Source: Cellulomonas sp. PhB143 (GTDB lineage: Bacteria > Actinomycetota > Actinomycetes > Actinomycetales > Cellulomonadaceae). From it: a DNA stretch of 64,000 nucleotides. Shown piece after piece: positions 37,057 through 44,991 of the stretch. The translations under genes and the position numbers were made by a program. The stretch is from the NCBI RefSeq assembly GCF_003752595.1, contig NZ_RKIJ01000009.1, forward strand, positions 186,001 to 250,000, written 5' to 3'. The notes beneath the pieces are model-generated. The model worked only from the letters and a program-made list of their open reading frames with translations, had not been told where the DNA came from and ran no database searches. The first letter of the stretch is position 1. Every line of letters begins with the position of its first letter.

Positions 37057-37062
37057 TAGGCT
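37057..37062 (+). promoter_or_regulatory. -10 hexamer of DUF2505 gene
   Basis: TAGGCT; transcription near 37069 would give a short leader with CGGAGC before the ATG at 37103. Confidence 0.45.
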
Positions 37063-37102
37063 CGGGCGGGCCAGGCCCCCGCCGCAGACCGGAGCACCGC
37101 GC

Positions 37103-37615
37103 ATGCATGTGACCGTCACCCAGACCTACGACGCGCCCGTCGAGACGGTCGTCGCGATGCTCGCCGACGTGGACTTCGTGCGCTGGCGCGCCGACCGCTC
37201 CAGCGGGGAGGGGTCCGTCGAGCAGGCGGAGGTCGCGGGCACCCCGGCGGCGGGCTTCACGGTGAGCGTGCGGCGCACCCTGCCGGGTGCCGCGATCCCC
37301 GCCCAGGCGCGCGCGCTGGTCGGCGACCGCCTCGAGGTCCGCCAGGTCGAGGTGTGGGAGGCGGGCGTCGGCCCGGCCCGCGCCGGCACCGTCACCCTGG
37401 AGATCTCCGGCGCCCCCGTGCGGCTGACCGGCACGCTCACGCTCGCCGAGACGGCCGACGGCGGCACGCGCCAGACGTACGACGGCGAGGTGCGCGCCTC
37501 GGTCCCGCTGTTCGGCGCGGTCGTCGAGCGCGCGGCGGCGGACGCCGTCCGCGACGCGCTCGCGGCCGAGGAGTCCGCGACGCGCGAGTGGATCGCGCAG
37601 GGCACGGCGCCGTGA
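37103..37615 (+). CDS. DUF2505 family protein (START/SRPBCC-like fold)
   Basis: A 170-residue protein of the actinobacterial DUF2505 family, predicted to adopt the helix-grip lipid-binding fold. The N-terminus MHVTVTQTYDAPVETVVAMLADVDFV is the typical first strand and helix, VSVRRTLPGAAIPAQARALVGD the middle, and the long C-terminal helix VVERAAADAVRDALAAEE closes the cavity. No catalytic residues are known for the family; a hydrophobic ligand is inferred. The GTGA at the stop opens a short 17-bp tandem duplication. Confidence 0.85.
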   Translation: MHVTVTQTYDAPVETVVAMLADVDFVRWRADRSSGEGSVEQAEVAGTPAAGFTVSVRRTLPGAAIPAQARALVGDRLEVRQVEVWEAGVGPARAGTVTLEISGAPVRLTGTLTLAETADGGTRQTYDGEVRASVPLFGAVVERAAADAVRDALAAEESATREWIAQGTAP

Positions 37616-37646
37616 GCGACCGCCTGCCATGAGCGACCGCCTGCCG
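37613..37646 (+). repeat. 17-bp tandem duplication after DUF2505 stop
   Basis: The unit TGAGCGACCGCCTGCC plus one base occurs twice. Each copy provides a start codon (GTG, then ATG) and encodes the same hexapeptide MSDRLP, with 4-bp stop-start overlaps. Probably slippage rather than real genes. Confidence 0.7.
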
Positions 37647-37756
37647 TAACAATTTGGAAACAGCCGCTGCCCGCGCAGGGCTCTGACCTGCACCGATGCA
37701 GGAACGGGAGCCGGCCTCGCAGCTTTCGTCCGGGCAGATGGTTGACACCGGTGCCG
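37647..37756 (+). promoter_or_regulatory. upstream region of the cellobiose-type operon
   Basis: It contains an AT-rich patch (TAACAATTTGGAAACA, 37647-37662), unusual here, a small hairpin CCTGCA-CCGA-TGCAGG, and a perfect -35 TTGACA at 37742-37747. A -10 would fall inside the first operator half, consistent with repression by occlusion. Confidence 0.45.
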
Positions 37757-37794
37757 TGGTAGCGCTTCCATTCCGGTAGATGGAAGCGCTACCA
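37757..37794. promoter_or_regulatory. double CebR/CelR-type LacI operator
   Basis: TGGTAGCGCTTCCA (37757-37770) and TGGAAGCGCTACCA (37781-37794) are exact reverse complements of each other with 10 bp between. Each resembles the CebR/CelR consensus TGGGAGCGCTCCCA. They lie between TTGACA and the binding-protein gene, and a matching LacI gene ends the same cluster. Confidence 0.85.
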
Positions 37795-37841
37795 CCTGGC
37801 GGGGCGACCATCGCCAGAGTCCTCACGACAAGGGAGTTATC

Positions 37842-39155
37842 GTGCAGCGAAGCACACTCAGGAACGGCGCGCCCCGCAGGGCGGCCATGGTCGCGGCGGG
37901 CGTCGCGACCCTCGCCCTCGCCCTCACCGCCTGCGGCTCGGACAGCGACGACTCGGCCGAAGGCGGCTCGGGCGACAGCGGCGGCAAGGTCACGCTGACG
38001 ATCTCGACCTTCAACGAGTTCGGGTACGACGACGGCCTGCTCGACGAGTACATGAAGCAGAACCCGAACATCACGGTCAAGCACACGAAGGCCGACACCT
38101 CCCAGGCCGCCGGCGACGCGCTGCGCAACGCGCTCGGCGCGGGCTCGGGCGGCTCCGACGTGGCCGCCATCGAGGGCGACCAGATGCCGGAGTTCCTCCA
38201 GTACGCCGACAAGTTCGAGGACATCAGCGACCCGTCGCTCGACGGCCGCTGGCAGGACTGGAAGACCGCGCAGGCCACCGACGCCAAGGGCCGCCTGATC
38301 GGCTACGGCACGGACATCGGCCCGGAGGGCATCTGCTACCGCTCCGACCTCCTGAAGGAAGCCGGCCTCCCCACCGACCGCGAGTCGGTCGCCAAGTGGA
38401 TGGGCAGCACCTGGGACGACTACTTCAAGGCGGGCGAGGAGTACACCAAGAAGACGGGCAAGCCGTTCTACGACTCCGCGGGCACCATCCGTCTGGGTAT
38501 GGAGAACCAGATGCAGAACGCCTTCGAGAAGGACGACGGCACGATCATCGCCACGGAGAACCCCGAGGTGAAGGACATGTACGACCAGCTCCTCGCGGAG
38601 TCCGCGAAGGGCCTGTCGGCCGGCCTGTCCCAGTGGACGCAGGACTGGAACGAGTCGTTCAAGACCGGCGGCTTCGCCACCACGCTGTGCCCGGGCTGGA
38701 TGCTCGGCGTCGTCCAGGGCAACGCCCCGGACGTCAAGACCTGGGACATCACCAACAGCTTCCCCGGCGGCGGCGGCAACTGGGGCGGGTCGTTCCTGAC
38801 CGTCCCGTCGTACGGCAAGCACGTCAAGGAGGCGAAGGCGCTCGCCAACTGGCTCACCGCTCCTGAGCAGCAGATCGAGGCCTTCAAGTCGAAGGGCACC
38901 TTCCCGAGCCAGATCGAGGCGCTGAAGGACCCGGCGATCACCGAGGCGACGAACCCGTACTTCAACGACGCCCCCATCGGCCAGATCCTGACCGACCGCG
39001 CGAACGCCGTGACCGTCAAGCCCTTCAAGGGCCCGCACTACCAGGCGATCAACGACTTCCTCGCCGACGCCCTCGGCCGCGTGGACATCGACAAGGTCGA
39101 CGACGCCGACACGTCGTGGAACAAGTTCGTCACGGACGTGAACGGGCTCAAGTGA
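37842..39155 (+). CDS. sugar ABC transporter substrate-binding lipoprotein, CebE-like
   Basis: A 437-residue lipoprotein. The basic start MQRSTLRNGAPRR and a hydrophobic segment end in the lipobox LTAC, with Cys at about residue 31, followed by a Ser/Asp/Gly-rich linker and a type 1 extracellular sugar-binding fold (VTLTISTFNEFGYDD..., YGTDIGPEGICYRSDLLKEAGLP, AKALANWLTAPEQQ). It captures an oligosaccharide, most likely cellobiose or another beta-glucoside given the GH1 enzyme and CebR-like operators. The GTG at 37842 has AAGGGAG upstream. No ATPase gene is in the cluster; a shared MsiK-type ATPase elsewhere is expected. Confidence 0.93.
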   Translation: MQRSTLRNGAPRRAAMVAAGVATLALALTACGSDSDDSAEGGSGDSGGKVTLTISTFNEFGYDDGLLDEYMKQNPNITVKHTKADTSQAAGDALRNALGAGSGGSDVAAIEGDQMPEFLQYADKFEDISDPSLDGRWQDWKTAQATDAKGRLIGYGTDIGPEGICYRSDLLKEAGLPTDRESVAKWMGSTWDDYFKAGEEYTKKTGKPFYDSAGTIRLGMENQMQNAFEKDDGTIIATENPEVKDMYDQLLAESAKGLSAGLSQWTQDWNESFKTGGFATTLCPGWMLGVVQGNAPDVKTWDITNSFPGGGGNWGGSFLTVPSYGKHVKEAKALANWLTAPEQQIEAFKSKGTFPSQIEALKDPAITEATNPYFNDAPIGQILTDRANAVTVKPFKGPHYQAINDFLADALGRVDIDKVDDADTSWNKFVTDVNGLK

Positions 39156-39160
39156 CCACC

Positions 39161-39212
39161 GGTGACGACGGTCGCTGACCGCCGCTGAGCGGTGCAGCGC
39201 ACCGTCGTCACC
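39161..39212 (+). terminator. intercistronic hairpin 1 after binding-protein gene
   Basis: A 12-bp stem GGTGACGACGGT / ACCGTCGTCACC, extended by CGCTG/CAGCG, starts 6 bp after the stop. Such hairpins lie between binding-protein and permease genes and lower downstream expression or protect the upstream mRNA. Confidence 0.7.
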
Positions 39213-39217
39213 ACCTT

Positions 39218-39254
39218 GGACGGGGCCCGCGGAGGACTTCCGTGGGCCCCGTCC
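39218..39254 (+). terminator. intercistronic hairpin 2
   Basis: 16-bp arms GGACGGGGCCCGCGGA / TCCGTGGGCCCCGTCC with one mismatch and a 5-nt loop, 5 bp after hairpin 1. The pair probably sets the stoichiometry of binding protein to permeases. Confidence 0.7.
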
Positions 39255-39331
39255 GCTGCCCGCACGGGACCGGAACCGGCCCCGTGCCCGGCGCCGCCTC
39301 GTCCTGCGACCTGAGGGAACACACCACCGCC

Positions 39332-40315
39332 ATGGCCACCACCACGAGCTCTCGCACGGCCGGCTCCACGCCGACCCCCGCGAAGCCACGCACACCGCGA
39401 AGGGCGGGCTTCTCCCAGCGCCTCGGCCGCTGGGACCTCAAGCTCTCGCCGTACCTCTACATCTCCCCGTTCTTCATCCTCTTCCTGGTGACCGGGCTCT
39501 TCCCGCTCTTCTACACGGCCTGGGTCTCGTTCCACGACTGGGACACCGTGATGGGCCAGGGCGAGTTCGTCGGCCTGGAGAACTTCCAGTACGTGCTCAC
39601 GAGCGCGGACTTCTGGAAGGCGGTGCGGAACACCTTCAGCATCTTCCTGCTCTCCTCGATCCCGCAGGTGATCATCGCGCTCGTGATCGCGGCGATGCTC
39701 GACCAGAACATCCGCGCGAAGACCTTCTGGCGCATGGGCGTCCTGCTGCCCTACATCGTCACCCCGGTCGCGGTCGCCCTGATCTTCAGCAACCTGTTCG
39801 CCGACCAGTCCGGCATCATCAACCAGTGGCTCGGCGCCCTGGGCTTCGACCCGGTGCGCTGGCACGCCGAGGTGATCCCGAGCCACCTCGCGATCGCCAC
39901 GATGGTGAACTTCCGCTGGACCGGCTACACCACGCTGATCCTGCTCGCCGCCATGCAGGCCGTGTCCCGCGAGCTGTACGAGGCGGCCGTGATCGACGGC
40001 GCCGGCCGCGCGCGACAGTTCTTCTCCATCACCGTCCCGCAGATCCGGCCGACGATGATCTTCGTCGTCATCACCTCGACCATCGGCGGGCTGCAGATCT
40101 TCGACGAGCCCCGACTGTTCGACCAGGCCGGCAACGGCGGCAGCGACGGCCAGTGGCAGACCCTGACCATGTACCTGTACCGGCTCGGCTGGAGCCAGTC
40201 CGACTTCGGTCGTGCGAGCGCGGTCGCCTGGCTGCTGTTCGTCATCATCGTCATCATCGGACTCATCAACCTCGCGGTCACTCGACGGATCGCCACGAGC
40301 GGAGGCAAGCGATGA
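39332..40315 (+). CDS. sugar ABC transporter permease, CebF-like
   Basis: A 327-residue MalF-type permease. A ~40-residue cytoplasmic N-terminus is followed by six transmembrane helices; the first is YLYISPFFILFLVTGLFPLF. The EAA loop YEAAVIDGAGRARQFFSITVPQ contacts the ATPase. GAGGGA lies 13 bp before the ATG at 39332; an in-frame extension upstream runs into hairpin 2 and is rejected. The stop overlaps the next permease start as ATGA. It forms the channel with the second permease for the sugar captured by the upstream lipoprotein. Confidence 0.94.
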   Translation: MATTTSSRTAGSTPTPAKPRTPRRAGFSQRLGRWDLKLSPYLYISPFFILFLVTGLFPLFYTAWVSFHDWDTVMGQGEFVGLENFQYVLTSADFWKAVRNTFSIFLLSSIPQVIIALVIAAMLDQNIRAKTFWRMGVLLPYIVTPVAVALIFSNLFADQSGIINQWLGALGFDPVRWHAEVIPSHLAIATMVNFRWTGYTTLILLAAMQAVSRELYEAAVIDGAGRARQFFSITVPQIRPTMIFVVITSTIGGLQIFDEPRLFDQAGNGGSDGQWQTLTMYLYRLGWSQSDFGRASAVAWLLFVIIVIIGLINLAVTRRIATSGGKR

Positions 40316-41199
40316 CCGCCCCAGCCCTGGTGCCCACGGCACCGACACCCGAGAGCCTGCGCCCCAAGAAGGTGCGCACCGCCGTCCGACGCCCGGGCTG
40401 GATCACCTACGGCCTCCTGGCCGCGGTCCTCGTCGGCAGCGTCTTCCCCCTCTACTGGTCGGTCCTCGTCGGGTCGTGGGACTCCAGCGTCCTGACCCGC
40501 GACCCGATGCCCTGGTTCCCCGGCGGGAACTTCTGGTTCAACGCCTCCCGCGTCCTCGACTCGATCCCGTTCTGGAAGGCCACCGGCAACTCGCTGCTGG
40601 TCTCGACCGTCACGGCATCCAGCACCGTGATCTTCTCGACGCTGGCCGGGTACTCGTTCGCCAAGCTCCGGTTCCGCGGCAAGGGCCCGCTGCTGATCTT
40701 CGTCATCGCGACGCTGGCCGTCCCGACCCAGCTCGGCGTCGTGCCGCTGTACCTGGTCATGGCCAAGCTCGGCTGGACCGGCTCGATGCTCGCGGTGATC
40801 GTCCCGGCGCTCGTCACGGCGTTCGGCGTGTTCTGGATGACGCAGTACATCGGCAGCGCTCTGCCCGACGAGCTCATCGAGGCCGCCCGCGTGGACGGCG
40901 CGTCGATGATCCGCACGTTCTGGCACGTCGGCCTGCCGGCCGCGCGCCCGGCAGCATCGATGCTGTTCCTGTTCACCTTCGTGCAGGTGTGGACGAACTT
41001 CTTCTGGCCGTTCATCATCCTGGGCCCGCAGAACCCCACGCTGCCCGTCGCCCTGCAGTCGCTGCAGGCCGCGTACTTCGTGGACTACTCGCTGGTCCTC
41101 GCGGGTGCCACGCTCGCGACGATCCCGCTGTTCATCCTCTTCCTCGGCGCGGGCCGCCAGCTCGTCTCCGGCATCATGGCGGGGGCGGTCAAGGGATGA
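40312..41199 (+). CDS. sugar ABC transporter permease, CebG-like
   Basis: A 295-residue MalG-type permease with six transmembrane helices (WITYGLLAAVLVGSVFPLYW first) and the EAA loop IEAARVDGASMIRTFWHVGLPAARP. The C-terminus GIMAGAVKG is typical of the family. It overlaps the genes on both sides by 4 bp (ATGA upstream and downstream), so translation of the two permeases and the beta-glucosidase is coupled. GGAGG is at a good distance before the ATG. Confidence 0.95.
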   Translation: MTAPALVPTAPTPESLRPKKVRTAVRRPGWITYGLLAAVLVGSVFPLYWSVLVGSWDSSVLTRDPMPWFPGGNFWFNASRVLDSIPFWKATGNSLLVSTVTASSTVIFSTLAGYSFAKLRFRGKGPLLIFVIATLAVPTQLGVVPLYLVMAKLGWTGSMLAVIVPALVTAFGVFWMTQYIGSALPDELIEAARVDGASMIRTFWHVGLPAARPAASMLFLFTFVQVWTNFFWPFIILGPQNPTLPVALQSLQAAYFVDYSLVLAGATLATIPLFILFLGAGRQLVSGIMAGAVKG

Positions 41200-42662
41200 G
41201 CCTGTACACGCCCACCGCGCCGCTCACGGCGCCGGGCCCGAACGCCACGGGGCGCGTGCAGTTCCCCGAGGGCTTCCTCTGGGGCGCCGCCACGGCGGCG
41301 TTCCAGGTCGAGGGCGCCAGCCAGGAGGACGGCCGCAAGGACTCGATCTGGGACGCGTACTGCCGCGTGCCGGGCGCCGTCCTGAACGGTGACGACGGCA
41401 CGGTCGCCTGCGACCAGTACCACCGCTACCGCGAGGACGTGCGGCTGATGGCCGACCTGAACCTCGCGACGTACCGGTTCTCGACGTCCTGGGCGCGCGT
41501 GCGCCCGGACGGCGGTGCCGTCAACCCCCGAGGCCTGGACTACTACTCGCGGCTCGTGGACGAGCTCCTCGGCGCCGGTGTGATGCCGTGGCTGACGCTC
41601 TACCACTGGGACCTTCCGCAGGCCCTGGAGGACAAGGGCGGCTGGGCGAACCGCGACACGGCATACCTGTTCGAGGAGTACGCCGTCACGATGCACGAGG
41701 CCCTGGGCGACCGGGTCGGCGTGTGGACGACGCTCAACGAGCCGTGGTGCTCGGCGTTCCTCGGCTACACCGGCGGGCAGCACGCGCCGGGCCGGCGCAG
41801 CGTGCGGGACGGCCTCGCGGCCGCCCACCACCTGATGCTCGGCCACGGCCTGGCGGTCCGGGCGCTGCGCGAGCGCGCCCCGGAGGCCAGCCTGGGGATC
41901 ACGCTGAACTTCGAGGTCGAGGATCCCAAGGACCCGCAGGACCCTGCCGACGTCGACGCCGCACGCCGGCTCGACGGGCAGTTCTCGCGGATCTTCGCCG
42001 ACCCGATCCTCAAGGGTGCCTACCCGCTCGACGTCCTCGAGGACGTCGGCGGCCTCGGCCTGGCGGACGCGATCCACGACGGCGACCTCGAGATCATCTC
42101 GTCCCCGATCGACGCGCTCGGCGTGAACTACTACCACGGCAACCTCGTCGCGGCGACGCCCCCGGAGCGCTACCTCCAGGGCAGCGCCCCGACGACGTAC
42201 CCGACGCGCTCGCCCTTCCCGGCGGCCGACGACGCGCACGTGCACCCGCGCGGCCTGCCGGTCACGGACATGGACTGGGAGATCCAGCCCGAGGGCCTGA
42301 CCCGGCTGCTCGAGCGGCTGCACGCCGACTACACCGGTCCGCAGGGGGTCGCGCTGTACGTGACGGAGAACGGCTGCGCGTTCGACGACGTCGTCTCCCC
42401 GGACGGCTCGGTCGACGACCAGGGCCGCCTGGCGTTCTACGACGCGCACCTGCGCGCCATCAAGGACGCCATCGACGCCGGCGCCGACGTCCGCGGCTAC
42501 TTCGCGTGGTCGCTCATGGACAACTTCGAGTGGACCTGGGGCTACGGCAAGCGCTTCGGCATCGTCCGGGTCGACTACGAGACCCAGGAGCGCACCGTGA
42601 AGTCCAGCGGCCGCTGGTACGCCCAGGTCGCCCGCGACAACGCCGTGCCGGCGACGGCGTAG
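41196..42662 (+). CDS. intracellular GH1 beta-glucosidase
   Basis: A 488-residue family 1 glycoside hydrolase without signal peptide, so it cleaves imported cellobiose or beta-glucosides in the cytoplasm. The N-terminal signature FPEGFLWGAATAAFQVEGA is present, with the acid/base Glu182 in TLNEPW and the nucleophile Glu391 in YVTENGC. WSLMDNFEWTWGYGKRFGIV lines the substrate pocket. Length is normal. Fourth gene of the operon, coupled to the permease by ATGA, 17 bp ahead of the LacI regulator. Retaining mechanism follows from family membership. Confidence 0.96.
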   Translation: MSLYTPTAPLTAPGPNATGRVQFPEGFLWGAATAAFQVEGASQEDGRKDSIWDAYCRVPGAVLNGDDGTVACDQYHRYREDVRLMADLNLATYRFSTSWARVRPDGGAVNPRGLDYYSRLVDELLGAGVMPWLTLYHWDLPQALEDKGGWANRDTAYLFEEYAVTMHEALGDRVGVWTTLNEPWCSAFLGYTGGQHAPGRRSVRDGLAAAHHLMLGHGLAVRALRERAPEASLGITLNFEVEDPKDPQDPADVDAARRLDGQFSRIFADPILKGAYPLDVLEDVGGLGLADAIHDGDLEIISSPIDALGVNYYHGNLVAATPPERYLQGSAPTTYPTRSPFPAADDAHVHPRGLPVTDMDWEIQPEGLTRLLERLHADYTGPQGVALYVTENGCAFDDVVSPDGSVDDQGRLAFYDAHLRAIKDAIDAGADVRGYFAWSLMDNFEWTWGYGKRFGIVRVDYETQERTVKSSGRWYAQVARDNAVPATA

Positions 42663-42679
42663 TCGGGGAGCCTGGTCCC

Positions 42680-43723
42680 ATGACGCAGACCATCGACTCC
42701 GGCCAGGGTCGGGGCACCGCGCACGCCGCCCCGACCCTGGACGAGGTCGCCCAGGCGGCGGGCGTCTCGCGCTCGACGGCGTCGCGCGCGATCAACGGGG
42801 GCCACCGCGTCTCGCCGGAGGCGCAGCTCGCGGTCGACGACGCCGTGGAGCGCCTCGGGTACGTCCCGAACCGCGCGGCGCGCTCGCTCGTGACGCGCCG
42901 CACCGGCTCGGTCGCGCTCGTGCTCCCCGAGCCGGACGAGCGGGTCCTCAACGACCCGTTCCTCACCGGGACGCTGCGCGGGGTGAGCTCGGCGCTCGGC
43001 ACGAGCGAGCTCCAGCTCGTGCTCATCATGGCGCGCCCGGGCGACCAGGACGGTCGCATCGCGCGCTATCTCGGCGGCGGGCACGTCGACGGCGCGATCG
43101 TGGCGTCCCACCACCGCGAGGACGGCCTCGAGGAGGACCTCGCCCGCTCGGGCATGCCGTCGGTGTTCGTCGGGCGGCCGTTCGAGCCGGAGAACCACCT
43201 GTACGTGGACGTCGACAACTTCGACGGCGGGCGCCAGGCCGCGCAGCGGCTCATCGACCGCGGCTGCCGCCGGATCACGACGATCAGCGGCCCGCTCGAC
43301 ATGACGGCCGGGATCGACCGCCTCGACGGGTGGGCGGCCGCGCTGCGCGCCGCGGGCTTCGAGACCGACGGTGTCGAGCACGGCGACTTCACGATGGCCG
43401 CGGGCTCCGCCGCCGCGGAGCGCCTGCTCGCCCGGGTGCCCGACCTCGACGGCATCTTCGCCGCCTCCGACGCCATGGCGGCGGGCGCGGTCCGCGTGCT
43501 GCGCGAGCACGGGCTCTCGGTGCCCGACGACGTCGCGGTCGTCGGGTACGACGACCTCGGCTTCGCCGTGGCCTCCACCCCGCAGCTGACCACGGTCACC
43601 AACCCGGTCTCGGTGCTCGCGGGCGAGGCGACGATGCTGCTGCTCGACGTGCTCGCGGGGGCCGAGGCGCCCGTCGCGCCGACCGTGCTGCCCGCCGAGC
43701 TGGTGGTCCGCGCGTCGGCCTAG
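42680..43723 (+). CDS. LacI-family repressor, CebR/CelR-like
   Basis: A 347-residue LacI/GalR regulator. The N-terminal helix-turn-helix at about residues 18-40 is TLDEVAQAAGVSRSTASRAI, followed by the hinge helix NRAARSLVTRRTGSVALVLP that reads the central CG of the operator. The periplasmic-binding-protein-like ligand domain ends in VVGYDDLGFAVASTPQLTTV. It most likely binds the twin TGGNAGCGCTNCCA sites at 37757-37794 and is released by cellobiose or a related sugar, by analogy with CebR and CelR. GGGGAG lies upstream of the ATG. Confidence 0.94.
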   Translation: MTQTIDSGQGRGTAHAAPTLDEVAQAAGVSRSTASRAINGGHRVSPEAQLAVDDAVERLGYVPNRAARSLVTRRTGSVALVLPEPDERVLNDPFLTGTLRGVSSALGTSELQLVLIMARPGDQDGRIARYLGGGHVDGAIVASHHREDGLEEDLARSGMPSVFVGRPFEPENHLYVDVDNFDGGRQAAQRLIDRGCRRITTISGPLDMTAGIDRLDGWAAALRAAGFETDGVEHGDFTMAAGSAAAERLLARVPDLDGIFAASDAMAAGAVRVLREHGLSVPDDVAVVGYDDLGFAVASTPQLTTVTNPVSVLAGEATMLLLDVLAGAEAPVAPTVLPAELVVRASA

Positions 43724-43761
43724 CGCGCCGGCCCGGTGTGCCGGCTGTCGGCGGCCCGGCG

Positions 43762-43767
43762 TAGCGT
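43762..43767 (+). promoter_or_regulatory. -10 hexamer of DNA glycosylase-like gene, leaderless type
   Basis: TAGCGT, 6 bp (CGGTGC), then the ATG at 43774. Confidence 0.55.
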
Positions 43768-43773
43768 CGGTGC

Positions 43774-44985
43774 ATGGACACGCTCCGGGTCACCGGCGCG
43801 CAGGTGCGTGCCTGGCGCCACCGCCGTCACGAGCTCGACCGCCCGCCGGGTGCGGCCGCGTCGGCGGAGGACGTCGCGGTCCTGGACGTCGGGGTTCAGG
43901 ACACCGGGTCGGACGGCGCCGCGTGGGCCCTGGTCTGCCGCGGCGCGAGCACCGACAGCACCGACAGCACCGACAGTCCCCTGGTCCTCGCGTGGACCCT
44001 GCGCGGCGCCCCGCACGCGTACCGGCGCGCGGACGCCGCGGAGGTCGCCGTCGCGACGGCCCCGTTCTCGGAGGCGGACGCCGCGAAGCGCGTGATCAGC
44101 GCCGCCCCTGCCCTGCGCGCCGCGGGGATCGACGTGCTCGAGGCGCTGCGCACGGTCGCCGGTCTCGAGCGCGAGATCGTCCGCTCCCCCACGGTGAAGG
44201 GCGAGCTCTCGTCCCGCCTGAGCGGGCGCCTCGACGCGCCGTACGTCCGGTTCTGCGCGCCGTGCGACGCCACGCACGTGTACGAGATGCCGTTCCGGCT
44301 CGCCGCGCTGCAGGCCGGGCTCGAGCTCGAGCCCGGCACGTCGCCCCCCGTGCTGCGCCGCATCCCGGGGCTGCGGCCCCGTCCCTACGCCCGCCTCGGC
44401 GACGCGGCCGACCCCCGCCTCGACGTCGTGCGCGGGTACCTGCGGTTCTACGGCCCCGCGTCGGCCAAGGACGTCGCCGAGCACCTGGACGCACCGCTGC
44501 GCGACGTGCGTGACCGGCTGCCCCACGACGTCGTGCCCGTCGAGGTCGTCGACGTGGCCTTCCCGAAGGGCCGCCAGGAGCGGTGGGTCCTCGCGCAGGA
44601 CGCGGACGGGCTCGCGGGCACGTCGCCGGACGCCGTGGCGGGCGGCCGCCGCGGCGGGGCTGCGGACGCGCAGGTCCGGCTCGTCGGCCCCTACGACCCG
44701 TACCTGCAGCTGCGCGACCGCGCGGTGCTCACCCAGGACCCCGCGCGGGCGAAGGACCTGTGGCGCACCCTCGGGCGGCCTGGCGCGGTGCTGGCCGGCG
44801 GCGACGTCGTCGGCACCTGGCGGGCGCGGAGCGCCGGGAGCGGGGCACGTCGCCGGCTGACCGTCGCCGTCGACCCGTGGTTCCCCCCGGACCGCGCGCT
44901 GCGCGGTGCGGTGGCAGAGCAGGCCGAGCGCCTCGCCGCGTTCCGCGGGACCGGGACCGTCGACGTCGAGGTCGGTGGTGCCTGA
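43774..44985 (+). CDS. winged-helix DNA-binding protein, AlkZ/YcaQ-like DNA glycosylase family
   Basis: A 403-residue HTH_42 family protein. Visible family blocks are RVTGAQVRAWRHRRHEL at the start, LRRIPGLRPRPYARLGDAADPRLDVVRGYLRFYGPASAKDVAEHL (the winged-helix tandem), LVGPYDPYLQLRDRAVL and VVGTWRARSAGSGARRRLTV. Some members (AlkZ, YcaQ) unhook DNA cross-links or remove alkylated bases, using a conserved QxQ or QxD-type motif; I cannot identify that motif with certainty, so activity is unproven. A Thr-Asp-Ser triplet is repeated near residue 60. Leaderless start. Confidence 0.82.
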   Translation: MDTLRVTGAQVRAWRHRRHELDRPPGAAASAEDVAVLDVGVQDTGSDGAAWALVCRGASTDSTDSTDSPLVLAWTLRGAPHAYRRADAAEVAVATAPFSEADAAKRVISAAPALRAAGIDVLEALRTVAGLEREIVRSPTVKGELSSRLSGRLDAPYVRFCAPCDATHVYEMPFRLAALQAGLELEPGTSPPVLRRIPGLRPRPYARLGDAADPRLDVVRGYLRFYGPASAKDVAEHLDAPLRDVRDRLPHDVVPVEVVDVAFPKGRQERWVLAQDADGLAGTSPDAVAGGRRGGAADAQVRLVGPYDPYLQLRDRAVLTQDPARAKDLWRTLGRPGAVLAGGDVVGTWRARSAGSGARRRLTVAVDPWFPPDRALRGAVAEQAERLAAFRGTGTVDVEVGGA

Positions 44986-44991
44986 CCGGGC

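Noticed and set aside
39242-39332. Longer N-terminus for the first cellobiose-type permease
   Set aside because: The extension would lie inside the second intercistronic hairpin and has no family similarity; the ATG at 39332 has a GAGGGA site.
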